NCBI GenBank assembly: GCA_020746875.1
Contig: JAGTJL010000012.1
Coordinates: forward strand, 2,170,001 to 2,234,000
DNA: 64,000 nt
Reading direction: 5' to 3'
Source: Rhexocercosporidium sp. MPI-PUGE-AT-0058
Taxonomy: Eukaryota > Ascomycota > Leotiomycetes > Helotiales
Every line of letters starts with the position of its first letter. Position 1 is the stretch's first letter. Below the pieces are notes generated by a model, which saw only the letters and a program-made list of their open reading frames with translations, ran no database searches and was not told the DNA's origin. Positions 45,901 through 58,206 of the stretch are shown here, in pieces. The position numbers and the translations under genes are program-made.

Positions 45901-48900
45901 CTTCGAGCCACCCTAGTTTGTCAATGACCTCTGCGTCTTTTCGCGTGGGGTATCGTGTGGGGTAGCGAGGATTATTTTCTGCCTCTTCGATGAGTAGCTC
46001 ACCCACAGCGCCCATCGGTGTCAACCTCTGGGGATCCGCGGGGAAAACAACCCATTGCTTGTGCAGCTGCTGAGAGTGCCACTTTCGCAGCACCTCCCAA
46101 TCCTGGCCGTGCAGCGTCCCGAGGTCGCGCACCAGATCGTCCCCATTGGCGCCCGCCGCCGCCAGCTGTCGAGCCACGGATCCGAACTGACGGAGCATGG
46201 CCTCCATCCTCCACTGCTCTACGGCGCGGCTGTCAAACCATGCCCGTAGGCCGAACCCCCAATCCATGGGGAAGACCTCCAGCGTCAACGCATACGTCTT
46301 GAGAGCGTACCCGGGCAGCAGGGTCATCTTTCCCAGCTTGGTAGCATTGGGCATCTCTTCTCGCCGAAGGTCTCCCACTCCCTCCTGGACCGCAAATAGC
46401 GTCTGGAAGCCGCACGCCCGCTGACAGTCGGCAGAGATACGGCTAATATGCTGCAGGCCAACCTGCTCGTACTGGATGGTCGCGACAGCCTGACTCTTGA
46501 CGCGCCGAAGAAGAGCACCCATTGATTCCGCCGGATCGACACGGACGCGAACCGGTATCGTCGTGATCGTGGGGCCGACTATGTCCTCGACGGCGGTGAC
46601 GGGCGCGGACCGACCGGAGCGGACTGCGCCAAAGACCACATCCGAGTTGTTCGTGTGCCAGCTCGTCACGACGGCCCAGGCGGCCGTGAGAATGTTGCCC
46701 ATGGTGATTCCGGTAGGCTTGGTGCTGATCTCGTGGTTCTGCTCGATGATGGTGTCTTCGGATGCCTGGTGGGTGTGCGATGATGGCATGGTGGGGAAGA
46801 CCGTAGGACTGCTGTGCTTGAGAGCCTCATGCCAGAAGTCTCGCGATGCAGATGACTGGCATCCGAGGACGTATTTCACGAACTTGGCGTACTGGGGACG
46901 ACGTTCTGGTTGCTGTCCATCGTACCTCTTGTCCAGCTGATCTAGGATGTGTTGCGCCGTCAACGGATCATACAAAGCATGGTGCACCGTCCAGATGAGA
47001 CGCGAAGGACAAGGACTATCCGCCGAGTTGCCTGCCACGAGCGCGTACCGTGATAGGGGGCCACCAAAACCCATACCCATCTGCTTGCTCGACTCAACCG
47101 CATGGTCAAAGTCGTCATGATCTTGCAGCCAGGTCACATTCTCATCCACGACAACTTGCAAGAACCCGAGCGTGGGATGTTGCACTATTCGCGTGCGCAG
47201 GATAGGCGTAGACCGGACCATCTTCTCCCAAGCTGCTTTGAAGACGGTCACATCGGTGCTCGAGGACAGCTCAATGGCGACCTGCGCAACATACGAGTTG
47301 GTATCGCGGGCCGTGAGCGTTATCAATCCCTCCTGCATAGGGGTGCAAGGATAGATGTCCTCCACCTGCCGTGGTGAGATGCCACATGCCGCCGAAGCAT
47401 CACTAATGACGGCCTGAATATCCACAGACCCAGGTAGGAGAGAGAAGCGTGGAACTGAAGACGCTTCCTGCTGCGATGAAATTTGTCCGCATGCCCAGCG
47501 GGCGAGGCTCTCGAGCTTGGGTTTGTTAAAGATCTCCGCCACGGTGAGCTTGATGTCCGCTCTGCGAGCCTCGCCGACCAGCTTCAGGGCGGAGATGGAG
47601 TCTCCCCCGATCTCGAAAAAGTCGTTGTCCACGCCGATCGAGCCTGCCTCGACACCCAGCACCTTGGACCACAGAGACTGTATTTTGTGCTCCATCGCAC
47701 TCAGTGGTGCGCGTTTCGACGATTTCTTGCGCGCCGCAAACACCTTCTCGGCATTCGATGCTGCCAGCGACCGGAGCCTCTTGCGGTCTATCTTGCCCGT
47801 TGCTGCTCTGGGCATCTCCGACAGAGCAAGGAATACGCTGGGCATCATGTACGGCGGGAGTCGTTCCTTGAGCTGATCCTCCACTTCGCTGGCTAAGGTA
47901 ATGGCGGCAACGCCGTCGTCATCCACCTTCCCGCTGGCAGCAGATGGTATCTTCATCTTTAGGAACGCGACCAGCGTCAGGTTCCCAGCTTCATGGTTCA
48001 GGCTGGCGGTCTCGACAATCACCTCGATGGCATCGGGGATGCACTGGTTGATGTTGTGCTCGATCTCGCCGAGCTCTGTCCGCTGGCCCCGGATCTTGAC
48101 CTGGCTGTCTTTCCGGCCCATGTAAACGAGTCCGCCGTCCTCCGCATACCTGGCTAGGTCACCGGTCTTGTACATTCGGCCGTGCCTGCCAGGAAGAGAC
48201 GGTGGCATGCCCTGCAGGAGCCACTCTGGATCCTCGATAAACGCTGCGGCCGTTTGAGCCGCATCTAGATATCCCCGCGCCAGCGTGCAGCCTTCAATGA
48301 GCAGCTCGCCGACTGCCCCGACTGGCACGAGCCTGCTGGGGTCATCCGGATGCGTCAGCCAGACAGGCACGCCTTTGAGGCTGCCGATGCGGGTGGGCAC
48401 GGGATGGGTCTCATCCGGGTCGATGCGATGCACGTTAGAAATCTGCGATGCTTCAGCCGGCCCGTAGCCGTTGAGGAGAACAGGCACGCTGTGCTGCCAC
48501 CTTAGCAGGTCTTGCGTGGTTGGAGACTCGCCCGTGAGGATGAGCACCTGCAGCGTGGGCAGATCTTCTGGCCTGTGGAGCCGTGCCACCGACGGCGTGA
48601 GGATCGCCGTGTTGACGCCGAGCGCCGTGCAGAATTCCGGGAGCGCCTCGAGGCGCTGGACGTCGGACGGCATGCACACGCAGCCTCCTGAGATCAGAAC
48701 CGCAAAGATCTCAAACGTCGCCACGTCCCAGGCGTAGGACGAGAATTGCACCATCCGTGTCTTGTCGTTGATGTGCAGGGCCTCACACAGCAGCTTGTAG
48801 CTGCTGCGCACGGCGCCGTGCTCTAGGACAACGCCCTTGGGCTCTCCCGTGCTGCCGGAGGTGAACAGGACCCAGCAGACGGCGGACGCAGATATCTTGG

Positions 48901-51900
48901 GAGAGGCAGAAGCAGAAGCGCCTGTTGTCTTATAGGATGCTAAGGAAGATCCAGAAATTTCCAGTGTGCTCCATCCGCGGTTGAATTTCCGCTCTGCGTT
49001 TTGAGCCGACACAAGCACCACCCCGCCGTCGTCGCCTAACTGCGCAAGCACCTTCTCATGTCTGCCGGCCGGATGGCCCGCGTCAAGAGGCACGATGCCA
49101 GCGCCTGTCTTCAGGACCGCCATCATCGCCACCACCACCCACAGGGTCTTCTCAAAGCACAGCGGGACCAGCCGCTGCTTGCGGCCCACGCCACCAATCC
49201 CCATGTCCATGAGAACGGCGGCCAGGCGGTCCGACTGCTCGTCCAGCTGCGCATACGAGAACTCGCCGTCCCAAGCGCTTACTGCCTTGGCCTCGGGCGT
49301 GGCTCGCACGCGTTGGCGGTATACCTCGTGGAGAAGCAACTGCTCGTCATCGTCGTCGTCGCTGCGCTTCGCAGGCGCCTCGTTCCAGATCCACAGATCT
49401 TGCAGGTCCTGCGGCGCGTGCCCCGTGATGCTCGACACCGGCACATCCACATCCCTCGATGAAGAGGAAGAGGAAGAGGAAGCGGCCCCGACGGCGAGCT
49501 GCCCTGCAATCTCGCAGAACTGAGCCAGTATGCGCCGTGCAGCGGCTCGAGACATGACGCGCGAATCGAAGCGCGCCCTCGCGGTGAAGCCCTTGCTGTC
49601 GGCTGTTGGCGTGGACTCCATGCAGAGTGCGTAGGACGCCAGCCGGTAGTCTGGCATGGCCGAGAGAAGGGTTTCTCTTGTCCCCGTGGACTCGTCAGCA
49701 TCAGCGTTATCGTCGTCCGCATCGAGGATGCCGCCAGCAGGCGGCTGGTTGACAAACAGCGTCTGGAAGCCACACGCGGCCTGGCAGTCAGCGCTGATGC
49801 GCGAGATGCGATGCAGGCCCAGCTGCTCCTGCTGCATCATCTGGACCGTCGCCGCGTGGACGTCGTCAAGCAGCTGCCGCACCGACTGCGACTCGTCGAT
49901 CCGGATGCGCACCGGAACCGTCACCATGACGAGGCCCATCACGTTCTCGATGGAGGGGATGGAGGCGCCTCGCCCGGACATCACCTCGCCAAACACGACG
50001 TCGTCGGTGCTGGTGTAGCGGCTCTGCAGGATGGCCCAAGCTGCGCGGAGGAGCGTCGCGAGAGTTGCGGACGTCGAGGTCGCGCTCTCGGGAAGCCGGT
50101 ATTCTTGTATCTCTTCCGAATCTTCGACGGGGTTCCGCACTGAAGGAGGAAGCTCGGGGAACTTGGCTGGCCGCACACCGGCCAGCGTCCGTCTCCAATA
50201 CCCGGCCATGGCTTCCGTGTCCCGCTCTGCCAGGAACTTAACGAAACGACGGAAGTCGGATGAGTCTGGTGGTAGTGATGATGATGGGCTTCGCGCTATC
50301 CCATCGCTGCTGGCCGCCGCTCTGTAGAAGCGCTCGGCCTTGTTGCGGAGGAGCTCCAGCGACCAGCCATCTGCCAGGGCGTGGTGGATGGTCCAGATCA
50401 ACCTCATGCCTCTGGAAGCACGGTCGCGGGCCCGGGCAAATCGAACCAAGGGTATATCAAGGCCCATGGGCTCCTGCTTGTCCGCCTCGATGTACGCATC
50501 GATGTCCTCCGGCTCTCGCCACTGGAGCTCGTCTCTGACGACGACCTGCAGGAGGCCGTACGTCTGGTGCTGCGTCACCCGCGTCCGCAGGATATGCGTC
50601 GTTCGCACCGTCGCCTCCCACGCGGCGTACATCCGCTCGGCATCCACCGTGGCGGGCAGGTCGAAGACGTGTTGGAGGACGTAGGCTGTTTGTCCAGTGA
50701 GCTTCGACGTGATGGACAGCAACCCTTCCTGCGACGGCGTGCATGGGTAGATGTCTTCGACCATCGACGCCTCGATCTCGCACGCCTTTGCAACGTCCGC
50801 TGAGAGCCCTGGTATGTCCGCGTCGGAGGGAAGCAGGGAGAAGGGGGGGATATGCTCCTCACACTCGCGAGTGGTGCTGAGCACCGTAGCGTTGCGAGCC
50901 TGGTCCTCGAGCTTCAGGTGCCGAAACACGTCCGGGACGGTGAGGCCCAGTCCTGAGTGCTTGGCCAGGCTGACCAGCTTCATCGCCCCGAGCGAGTCTC
51001 CCCCGAGCCGCAGGAAGCCGTCATCAAGGCCAATCTCGGCGAGAGCCTTCTTGCCTAGAATCTGGGCCCAGAGTCGCTGCAGCGTCTTCTCGGTCTTGGT
51101 CACCGGCAACCGCTTCTTGCTCCTCGTCTCCAACGGAGATCGCACCGAGAGGTGGTGTTTGGTCACCGTGGCACCGATTCCACGAAGCGCCTTCCGGTCA
51201 GTCTTGCCAGATGCTGTCCTCGGCATGGACGTCAGAGCGATGAAGAACGTCGGAATCATATATGCGGGGATGGCGTCCGCGAGAAGGTCCGTGATCCGGT
51301 CGGAATCCTCACATATCTTGGGTAGTGCAGCTGCCTCTCCAGGCCGCCGGATGAAAGCGACCAGTTTCTTCGACTCGTCGCCATCTGCATCTCCAACGAG
51401 CATTGCGTCCACGAACGCCTCGAGCGCTCCCGTGCATCGCATCACGTGGTGCTCGACTTCCCCAGGCTCGATCCGTTGCCCTCGAAGCTTGATTTGGAAA
51501 TCTTTGCGCCCGATATATGTCAGACTCCCGTCCTCGTTGAGCTCAACCAGATCGCCTGTCTTGTACAGTCGTCCGCGTCGTCCGCCTTGTGCTCGATTAA
51601 GGGCCCCCTTGAGGAGCCACGCCGGATCCGTGATGAACGCGGCCGCCGTCTTCGCCGCATCGTTGAGATACCCGCGTCCAACAGTCACTCCCTCGATAAC
51701 CAACTCGCCCACGCCGCCGATGGGGGAGAGCAGGTTGTGGTTGTGGCTATGGACGACCCAGTTGGGAACGCCAGCCAAGCGGCCGATCCGGTTGGGGTCT
51801 GAGTTGTTGCCAGGCGTGATCCGATGCACCGTGCAGATGTTGCTACACTCGGCGGGACCATAGCCGTTGGCGACGTACGGGATGGCACCCCATTTGTCTA

Positions 51901-54900
51901 GGTCTGTCTTTACCAGTGGTTCGCCCGTCAGTATCAGAGTGACAAGCTGCAGGAACTCTGAAGGCTGGAAAAGCCGCGCAATCGTTGGCGTCAGGACCAT
52001 CGTGTTGACCGTCATGGCCGCACAGGCCTCGGGGATCCCGGAGACAGAACGGGATTCCTCTTCAGACGGGATGCAGACACAGCCGCCATGTATCATCGTC
52101 GCTACAATCTCCAATACGCAGACGTCGAATGCGAAGGATGCAAATTGTAGCATCCTCGTGCCGGGGTTGAGACCGAACGTTTCGCCCAGCTTGTGATGGC
52201 TGGCGTGAATCGCCGAGTGCGGCAGCATGGTGCCCTTGGGAAGCCCAGTGCTTCCCGAGGTGAAGATTATCCATGCGATCGAGCTAGGATCGACATCCGG
52301 AAGACTCACATCCACATCTGCATAGTCGTCTAATGCTTGCTGGGAGACTTCCACTACCACCCATCCTGCTCCAAACGATTTGGAAGCGTCAGCATGCCGC
52401 GCAGAAGTCAAGACGATCTTCGGCTGCAACTGGGAGAGAATCTGTTCCCTCCTTGCAATGGGTTGAGAGGTGTCCATGGGGATAAATGCCGCCCCAGCTT
52501 CGAGAGCAGCGACCATGGCGACGGGAGCCCATGCCGATGGCTCAAAGTACAGCGGCACAATGTCACCCGGTCCGACACCGACAGAGACGAGCTTCTTTGC
52601 TAGTCGCGTGGACAAGCGGTCAAACTCCGCATACGTGAATCTTCCGTCCCAGCCATCAATTGCTGGGGCATCAGGTCTTATCAGCGCTTGGTTGTGAATA
52701 TCTCGATGGGGCAGCGGCTCCGCGCTGCTTTGAATAAGAGGGCTGTTCCAGGACCAGATATCCTGGAGGTCAGACGGCAAGAGGAGTTCGACCTCTCCAA
52801 GCTTCACGTCTACGCCGGCTGTGATGAGCTGCTGAGATACGTGGGTGAATTGGGCAAGAATCTTGTCGATTCTTGCTGATGAGAAGACGCGTGAATCGAA
52901 ATACGCCCTGACGCTGACTACGCCCTTGCCCAAGATGATGCATTCCAAAGCAAGAGCAGCGACGTCTAATCGGAAGTAGCCCGTCCCCGTGAGCCACTTT
53001 CCAATGTCCTCGAAGTCGGGCCTGTCGTATTCGGCGGGCTGGACAATCAGGAACGTCTGGATGTCTATGACTTTACGGCACTCCCTACTGATCTTGGAGA
53101 TACGCTGGAGCCCGGTCTGCTCGTAAGGGATTGCTGAGATGGTGTCCTCGTGACATTCAGTCAAGAACTCTCTGACTGTCTTACTGTCTGTAAGTTTGAA
53201 TCGGGTTGGGATCGTGGCGATGGCGGGACCGATTATGCTTTCGATGCTGGGAACAGGCGCGCTTCGGCCTGACATGGTGGTGGCGAAAAGAACATCCTCG
53301 GAGCTGGTGTAACGGCCCGTAACGATGGCCCATGCTGCCCTCAACACCGTTGATGTTGTCACCCCGACGGTCATCCCTTCTGGTAGCACACACTTGGTCT
53401 CCGCCATCGAGTCCGCGAGGGGCTCCGTCAAGGCAGGTGGTAGAGATGGGAACATGGTAGACTCCTCGATGCCGTCTAGGTACGCTCTCCAGTACTCCTC
53501 TGTCTCCTTAGCGTCGACGTCCTGGCTCAGCCATTTGACGAAAGGCGCAAAATCGGAACGGCCGAAGGATTTGCCCCGGTATGCATCTCGAATGCGATCG
53601 AAAATCAAGGGGAAACACCAGCCATCATAGACTGCGTGATGGATCGTCCACACCAGGTGCCTCGGTTTACGCGATGCCTCAGAAAAATCGCCCTGTTGAG
53701 TAGTTATGGCGTATCGCACGAGTGGCTCGTCAAGTCCCATTGGGGTCTTCTTGTCGCTTTCAAGGAACGACTCAAGGTCATCGGGATGCACTGTCGTCCA
53801 TTTGATACTCTCATCCACCACGGCCTGTAGAAGACCTAGCTCGGTGTGGTGGAAGATTCTGGTCCTCATGATGGGTGTGAGGCTGGCCATGGCCTGCCAC
53901 GCATCCTGCAACGCCTTGACGTCGACAGCTGGGTTGAGCTCCAACACCCGCTGCAGTGTGTATGTCCCGGTGTGCCTGGAGGATATTGAGAGAAGGCCCT
54001 CTTGTAAAGGCGTGCATGCGTAGATGTTCTCGATAAGGGAGGGCTTGCTGATCCCAAGAGACTCGGAGATATCTCTACAGAGCTGTGCGGCGTCTATGTG
54101 GCCAGGCAACGTTGAGAATGGCGGAAGATCGAGAGCCTCCGTGCTTGCTCCAATGGGATCTGCTGCACACGCCAGCGACTCCAGCGTGCTTGCTCGCAAC
54201 ACTTCTGCCACGGTTAACCTCAGGCTTAGGGACTTACGAGCTTCTCTGACGAGCCTGATGGCCTGAATTGAGTCACCTCCCCGTCTCAGAAAGTTGTCGT
54301 CAAGCCCAATAGAGCCTGGGCTGATCTCCAGTATCTCAGCCCAGAGCTTTTGCAAGCCTTGCGATACTGCGGTATCGGGGGCTCGGTTATGATTGGCTTG
54401 ACCAGACAAGCTGTTTGTCAATTGCTCAGCTGTAAACTGTCTCGCCAGAGACTTGAGGCGTAGGCGATCGACCTTGCCTGATATCGTCCTCTGAAATTGT
54501 CCGCATTAGCGATCATTAAAAAGGAACCTGAAATATGGACAGCCGGAAAATTTCTACTCACCGGCATACTGGGGACCGAAAAGAAGTAGGATGGAATCAT
54601 GTATACGGGTAGCTTCTCGGACAGGTAATCGATCATTTCTTTTGGTGGGGACACAACGGCGATATCCCCTTGAGACGCGGGCGTCTCTGAATTGGGATTC
54701 ATTGGACCGCGAACAAACACGGCTAATCTTAGGTTAGGGCCTGAGTCGCTGCCCAAAGGCTCCAAAGTGTCTGCAACGGCTTCGGCTGCGGGCGGCAGGC
54801 ATTCCAGGACGAGAGACTCAATCTCTCCAAGTTCGACCCTATTACCCCGTATCTTGACCTGGTTATCGGACACTGTCCGTCCAATGTAGATGAGTTCTCC

Positions 54901-56790
54901 ATGTTCGTCATAATACACCAGGTCTCCTGTCTTATAGACACGGCCCAGTCGCCCCGGTTGATGTAGCCCAGATCCGCGAAGAAGCCACGCGGGATCCTTG
55001 ATAAAGACGGAGTTCGTCTTTTCTTCATCATCGAGATAGCCCTGCGAAAGGGTCGGTCCCTCTACTACAAGCTCTCCGGGTGCTCCAAAAGGAACCAAGA
55101 TGTTGTGGTCGTCGGGGTCCACCACCCAAACAGGTTCTCTATCCAGCCTGCCGATCAGGGAAGGCGAACATTCTGTTGATTTGATTTCGTTCATTGCGCA
55201 GGCAACAGTGACCTCAGTCGGGCCACACACATTGAAAAGCCTGGGTATCTTTGACCACTTCTTTATATCAGCCTGTGTCAAGCGCTCCCCGGCAAGAAAC
55301 ATAGTGTCGACGCATGGGATCATGGTTGGATTGTATATGCGTGCTACCGACGGAACGAATGCTACGGTGTTGACCTTCGTGGCCACGATGTACTCGGGCA
55401 GGGCAGCCAACCGATCTTTCTCTGTAGGTATGCAGACACACCCTCCGGAAAGCAGTGTGCCCATAATCTCGAAGGTTGTAACATCGAAAGATAGCGATCC
55501 GAAATGAAGAACTCGGGAGTCCTCGTGGAGCGGAAACTTCTTGCAAAAAATCCCCATGCTAGTGCAGATAGCGCGGTGCTCGATAACCACGCCCTTCGGA
55601 ACGCCAGTGCTACCTGAAGTGAAGAGAACACTGGCTGCTGAAGCAGGATGAACAACGGCCTGTTCCGCTGGTGTCGAGGAATAATTCTCCAGACGGCTGA
55701 GGTCTTCCCCAGATAACCGGATGGTAGATGTTGCGCCAAAAATATCGTCTGGCATATCAAGCGATGTGATGGCGACCTGGGCGCGGCTGCGTTGCACTAT
55801 GTGCTCACGGCGACCTCGTGGGGTCAAAGGATCGATAGGAACAAGGGCACAGCCACACTTGAGAATGGCCAACATGACAACTATGGTCAACTTGGAGCGC
55901 TCGAGACAAAAGGGGACCATCGATTGCCTCGTCACCCCCTTTTCAAGGAGGAGATGGGACATCCCTGTTGAGAGATTATCAAGAGCCTTGTAAGAGAGCT
56001 TGCCGTCCCAGGCGTCGACCGCAGCAGCCTGCGGCCGCCGCTGGGCTTGCTCCGCGACAAGCTGATGGACGGTTGCCTTTGATTCTTCTGCAACCTCGCA
56101 ATTGAGTTTCCAGATATCTTCCAGATCATGAGGATTGGGAATGCGGATAATGTCCACGACACGGCGGCATCTGCTCACTGTAGGATCTCCCACCAATTGT
56201 GCGGCACCGTGGCACAGTTGGCGCAGAACGCGGCGAACCTTCCACTCGGAGACAATCTGGGAGTCGAATTCTCCCCGGATCTGCAATTGATCGGTTTTGT
56301 AGCTGCAGGTGATGTTCAGGGCCCTCGGATGAGACCTGTCCTGGAGGGACAGATGCTCACTACTCACTTCATTCTCAGCGAGAATCAGCAGGGTCTGGAA
56401 GCCACAAGCACGCCTGCAGTCCTCTCCCAAGTCTGAAATTCTCTCTAGCCCGAAAGAAGAATAGTGGTCGCATTCGGCAAGCTTGATTCGGACATGGTTC
56501 ATGAAATCATGAACCTTGCTGTCAGGGTCCACTACGAGTCGGATAGGGATTGGTGCTGTTGTCTTTCGGTCCCTAGGTGGCACGAAGATGGATCCAACAA
56601 CAACGTCGTTGACTCCAGTATAGCTACGAGCAGTGAGAGCCCACGCAGCATGCAGAAGGACACGGAGGTCGGTAAGAGACTTGGGTCCCAATGGCAGGCT
56701 GTGAGATTCCTCGACGATAGAGTCGGACATGCATTCATACGAAGTGGCATACGGCAGCGGAGGAAAGATCACAGAGTGATTTTCTTCCAT
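42950..56790 (-). CDS. Multimodular non-ribosomal peptide synthetase
   Basis: Exon 1 56790-54562, intron 54561-54491, exon 2 54490-42950; about 4,589 aa from the first usable ATG. Domain order by motifs (approximate residues): C-terminal half of a C domain (1-200), A1 (240-750; TSGSTGVPKG at about 390), T1 (GGDS about 815), C1 (HHAVYDG about 1025), A2 (about 1485), T2 (about 1906), C2 (HHALADG about 2111), A3 (about 2620), T3 (about 3036), C3 (HHALYDP about 3245), relic A4 (about 3560-3745), T4 (GGDSVAA about 3806), terminal C (SHMQFDG about 4031). It assembles a peptide on phosphopantetheine arms; the terminal C domain likely releases it, as CT domains do. The layout recalls fungal siderophore and cyclic-peptide synthetases but no product is assigned. 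Sequence upstream to ATG 56915 also looks coding but is out of frame by one base. It diverges from the YCII gene; a type II thioesterase is nearby. Confidence 0.95.
44447..44530 (-). repeat. 21-bp minisatellite inside the NRPS terminal C domain
   Basis: Four near-identical 21-bp units encode a seven-residue Ser/Thr/Asn/Gly repeat (units like VNGNGST, VNDNSST, VNNNSST) in frame. The insert lies between the SHMQFDG catalytic motif and the following helical part of the terminal condensation domain, presumably in a surface loop. Copy-number change in multiples of 21 bp would keep the frame. Confidence 0.85.
45470..46080 (-). other. Relic adenylation domain A4 within the NRPS
   Basis: Only the C-terminal third of an adenylation domain remains between C3 and T4. 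GAVGELLIE, a decayed A7 (LRSGCLVAYNQDG instead of YKTGDL), a decayed A8 (GRKESRFLIRGRWVDGGDIE) and an A10 reading PRTAGGEVDRS are visible. The core A2-A6 part, including the TSGSTG loop and the whole substrate pocket (about 330 aa), is absent, and the catalytic A10 lysine (GKVDR in A1) is Glu. Adenylation here is not possible on known chemistry. Confidence 0.85.
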
Positions 56791-57592
56791 TAGTGACAGC
56801 CAAAAGTTTTCGGTCTGTCCATTGCCAGTGACATCCGAGTTGAAAGCTGCATCTGGGTTGTCAGCCAAGAGTGTGGCTAGTGCCTTTGGATGTGAGGATC
56901 ATTACCGCTAGACATCTTGAGGCGTTGGCTGTCGTTTGGTTAGTTGATTGATTTAGTTATGTCTGTGGACTGGATACGACGTTGCGTGGTTGATTGCGTA
57001 GAGAAAATCACCAGTATTAATACTCCAGAGTCTAACCCCACCCCCTTCCCTACAAATCGACTTACCTCTTACGAAAAAGCCCTGCCGTGGAATAAAGACT
57101 CAACGGTACGTGGTATCCCCCACAAACCTGCAGCCCTGCGCCCTTGGTAATAAACTACATCCTTGCAATAGGATGAGTCTAAAGAGCCAAGATTAGGTCA
57201 CGGCAGACGATAATCTGTGGAGGAAACGGTGTTGAACATCGTTTCCGGCAATAGAAACCCATGACCTGTCCGAAGTAAGTTTATGCCTCCCTGAGGAGGA
57301 CATACTCTTCACTACGAGTCCAAAATAATAATGACGTCGAATCGCCGCCTTGCCCATGTTACCGCAACATCAAATGAACCGATCCGTACATCTCCTGATC
57401 GGCGGGCACATATTTGTAAGCAGGTGTTTTTTTCGTTTTGGGTGAGGGGTTGTGGACAAGATTCTCGGAATATTCCTGCACATCATGTCATGGCTTGGCA
57501 CAAGACGTGTTTACTCTTCACATGACTTCTTAGTCAAGTCTAGCCTATGTAAAGTGTATATAAGTTCCTAACCTTAGACAATCGACTCGTTC
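56791..57592. promoter_or_regulatory. Divergent region between NRPS and YCII gene
   Basis: It contains the out-of-frame 5' coding-like stretch of the NRPS (56791-56915) and then about 680 bp that must hold both promoters. A TATATAAG at 57557-57564 faces the YCII gene. The shared control region fits co-regulation, which is inferred. Confidence 0.5.
57557..57564 (+). promoter_or_regulatory. TATA box of the YCII gene
   Basis: TATATAAG lies 29 bp before the in-frame ATG at 57593 and 104 bp before that at 57668. With initiation usually about 30 or more bases downstream of a TATA box, the first ATG would fall at or before the transcript start, which favours 57668 as translation start. Confidence 0.5.
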
Positions 57593-57667
57593 ATGAATGG
57601 AATTTTTTCCTCACTCTATACGTCTACACATAGGCTACTCGCAAATCAATTTTGGACTATTTTCATC

Positions 57668-58206
57668 ATGGCGGCATCAAAAACACTACAATCTAAACTT
57701 TGGTGGCACGCAATCCCTGCGGCTGCTAAACTTCCGACCCAGCAGAGCCATTGCATAGCCTTTACACCACGAGCAATGGCTACAATCAGTGCCCAGAAGT
57801 CCGAATGGCTAGTCATTTTGCCCGACCAAAAAGGAGCCTGGAAAAGGCGACTCGAGCTACGACCGTAAGTTAGGCACCTCTCGTTCACGAATTCATTGAG
57901 ATATGTTAGCTTTCTAGCTTCCTGCCACCCTGTCTGCTGACGTTGACCGAGTACACCAGGCAGCATTTAGATGACCTTTCCAAATATCCGTCTGACTTCT
58001 GGCTATGGGGCGGACCATTCTTGCAGGAGCCGCCGAAATCGAACGAGCCGCTGAAGGCGCTTGGTTCCTCGCTGCTAGCGTGGGGGAGGTCAAAGGACGA
58101 GGTGCTGGCGGAGCTTCGGAAGGATATCTACACAACCAACGAAGTCTGGGATTGGGAAAAGGTCCAGATTTTCCCCTTCAAGAGTACACTGAGGAAGCCC
58201 ATGTAA
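57668..58206 (+). CDS. YCII-related domain protein
   Basis: Exons 57668-57864 and 57960-58206 give 147 aa, joined in phase within R-P-Q-H. After an N-terminal stretch with basic and hydrophobic residues (possible mitochondrial targeting; SKLWWHAIPAAAKLP), the YCII-type ferredoxin-like domain runs from about 48: SEWLVILPDQKGAWKRRLEL, DFWLWGGPFLQEPPKSNEPL, GSSLLAWGRSKDEVLAELRK and VWDWEKVQIFPFKSTLRKPM. Fungal members are small enzymes or binding proteins of unknown reaction; bacterial YCII relatives include dehalogenase-like and muconolactone-isomerase-like folds. An in-frame ATG at 57593 would add 25 residues but lies too close to the TATA box. It shares its promoter region with the NRPS; a tailoring role is possible but unproven. 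Confidence 0.85.

Noticed and set aside
50751..51863. Long plus-strand open frame (370 aa) opposite the NRPS
   Set aside because: Antisense shadow of GC-rich NRPS coding sequence; Ser/Arg-rich, no domain, no splice or promoter context. The same holds for plus frames at 43418-44007, 44177-44980 and 45012-45527.
42950..56790. Assignment of the NRPS as a ferrichrome synthetase
   Set aside because: Three A domains and a terminal T-C invite it, but the terminal T-C repeats differ, the codes could not be matched, and no ornithine monooxygenase or siderophore gene is in the window.
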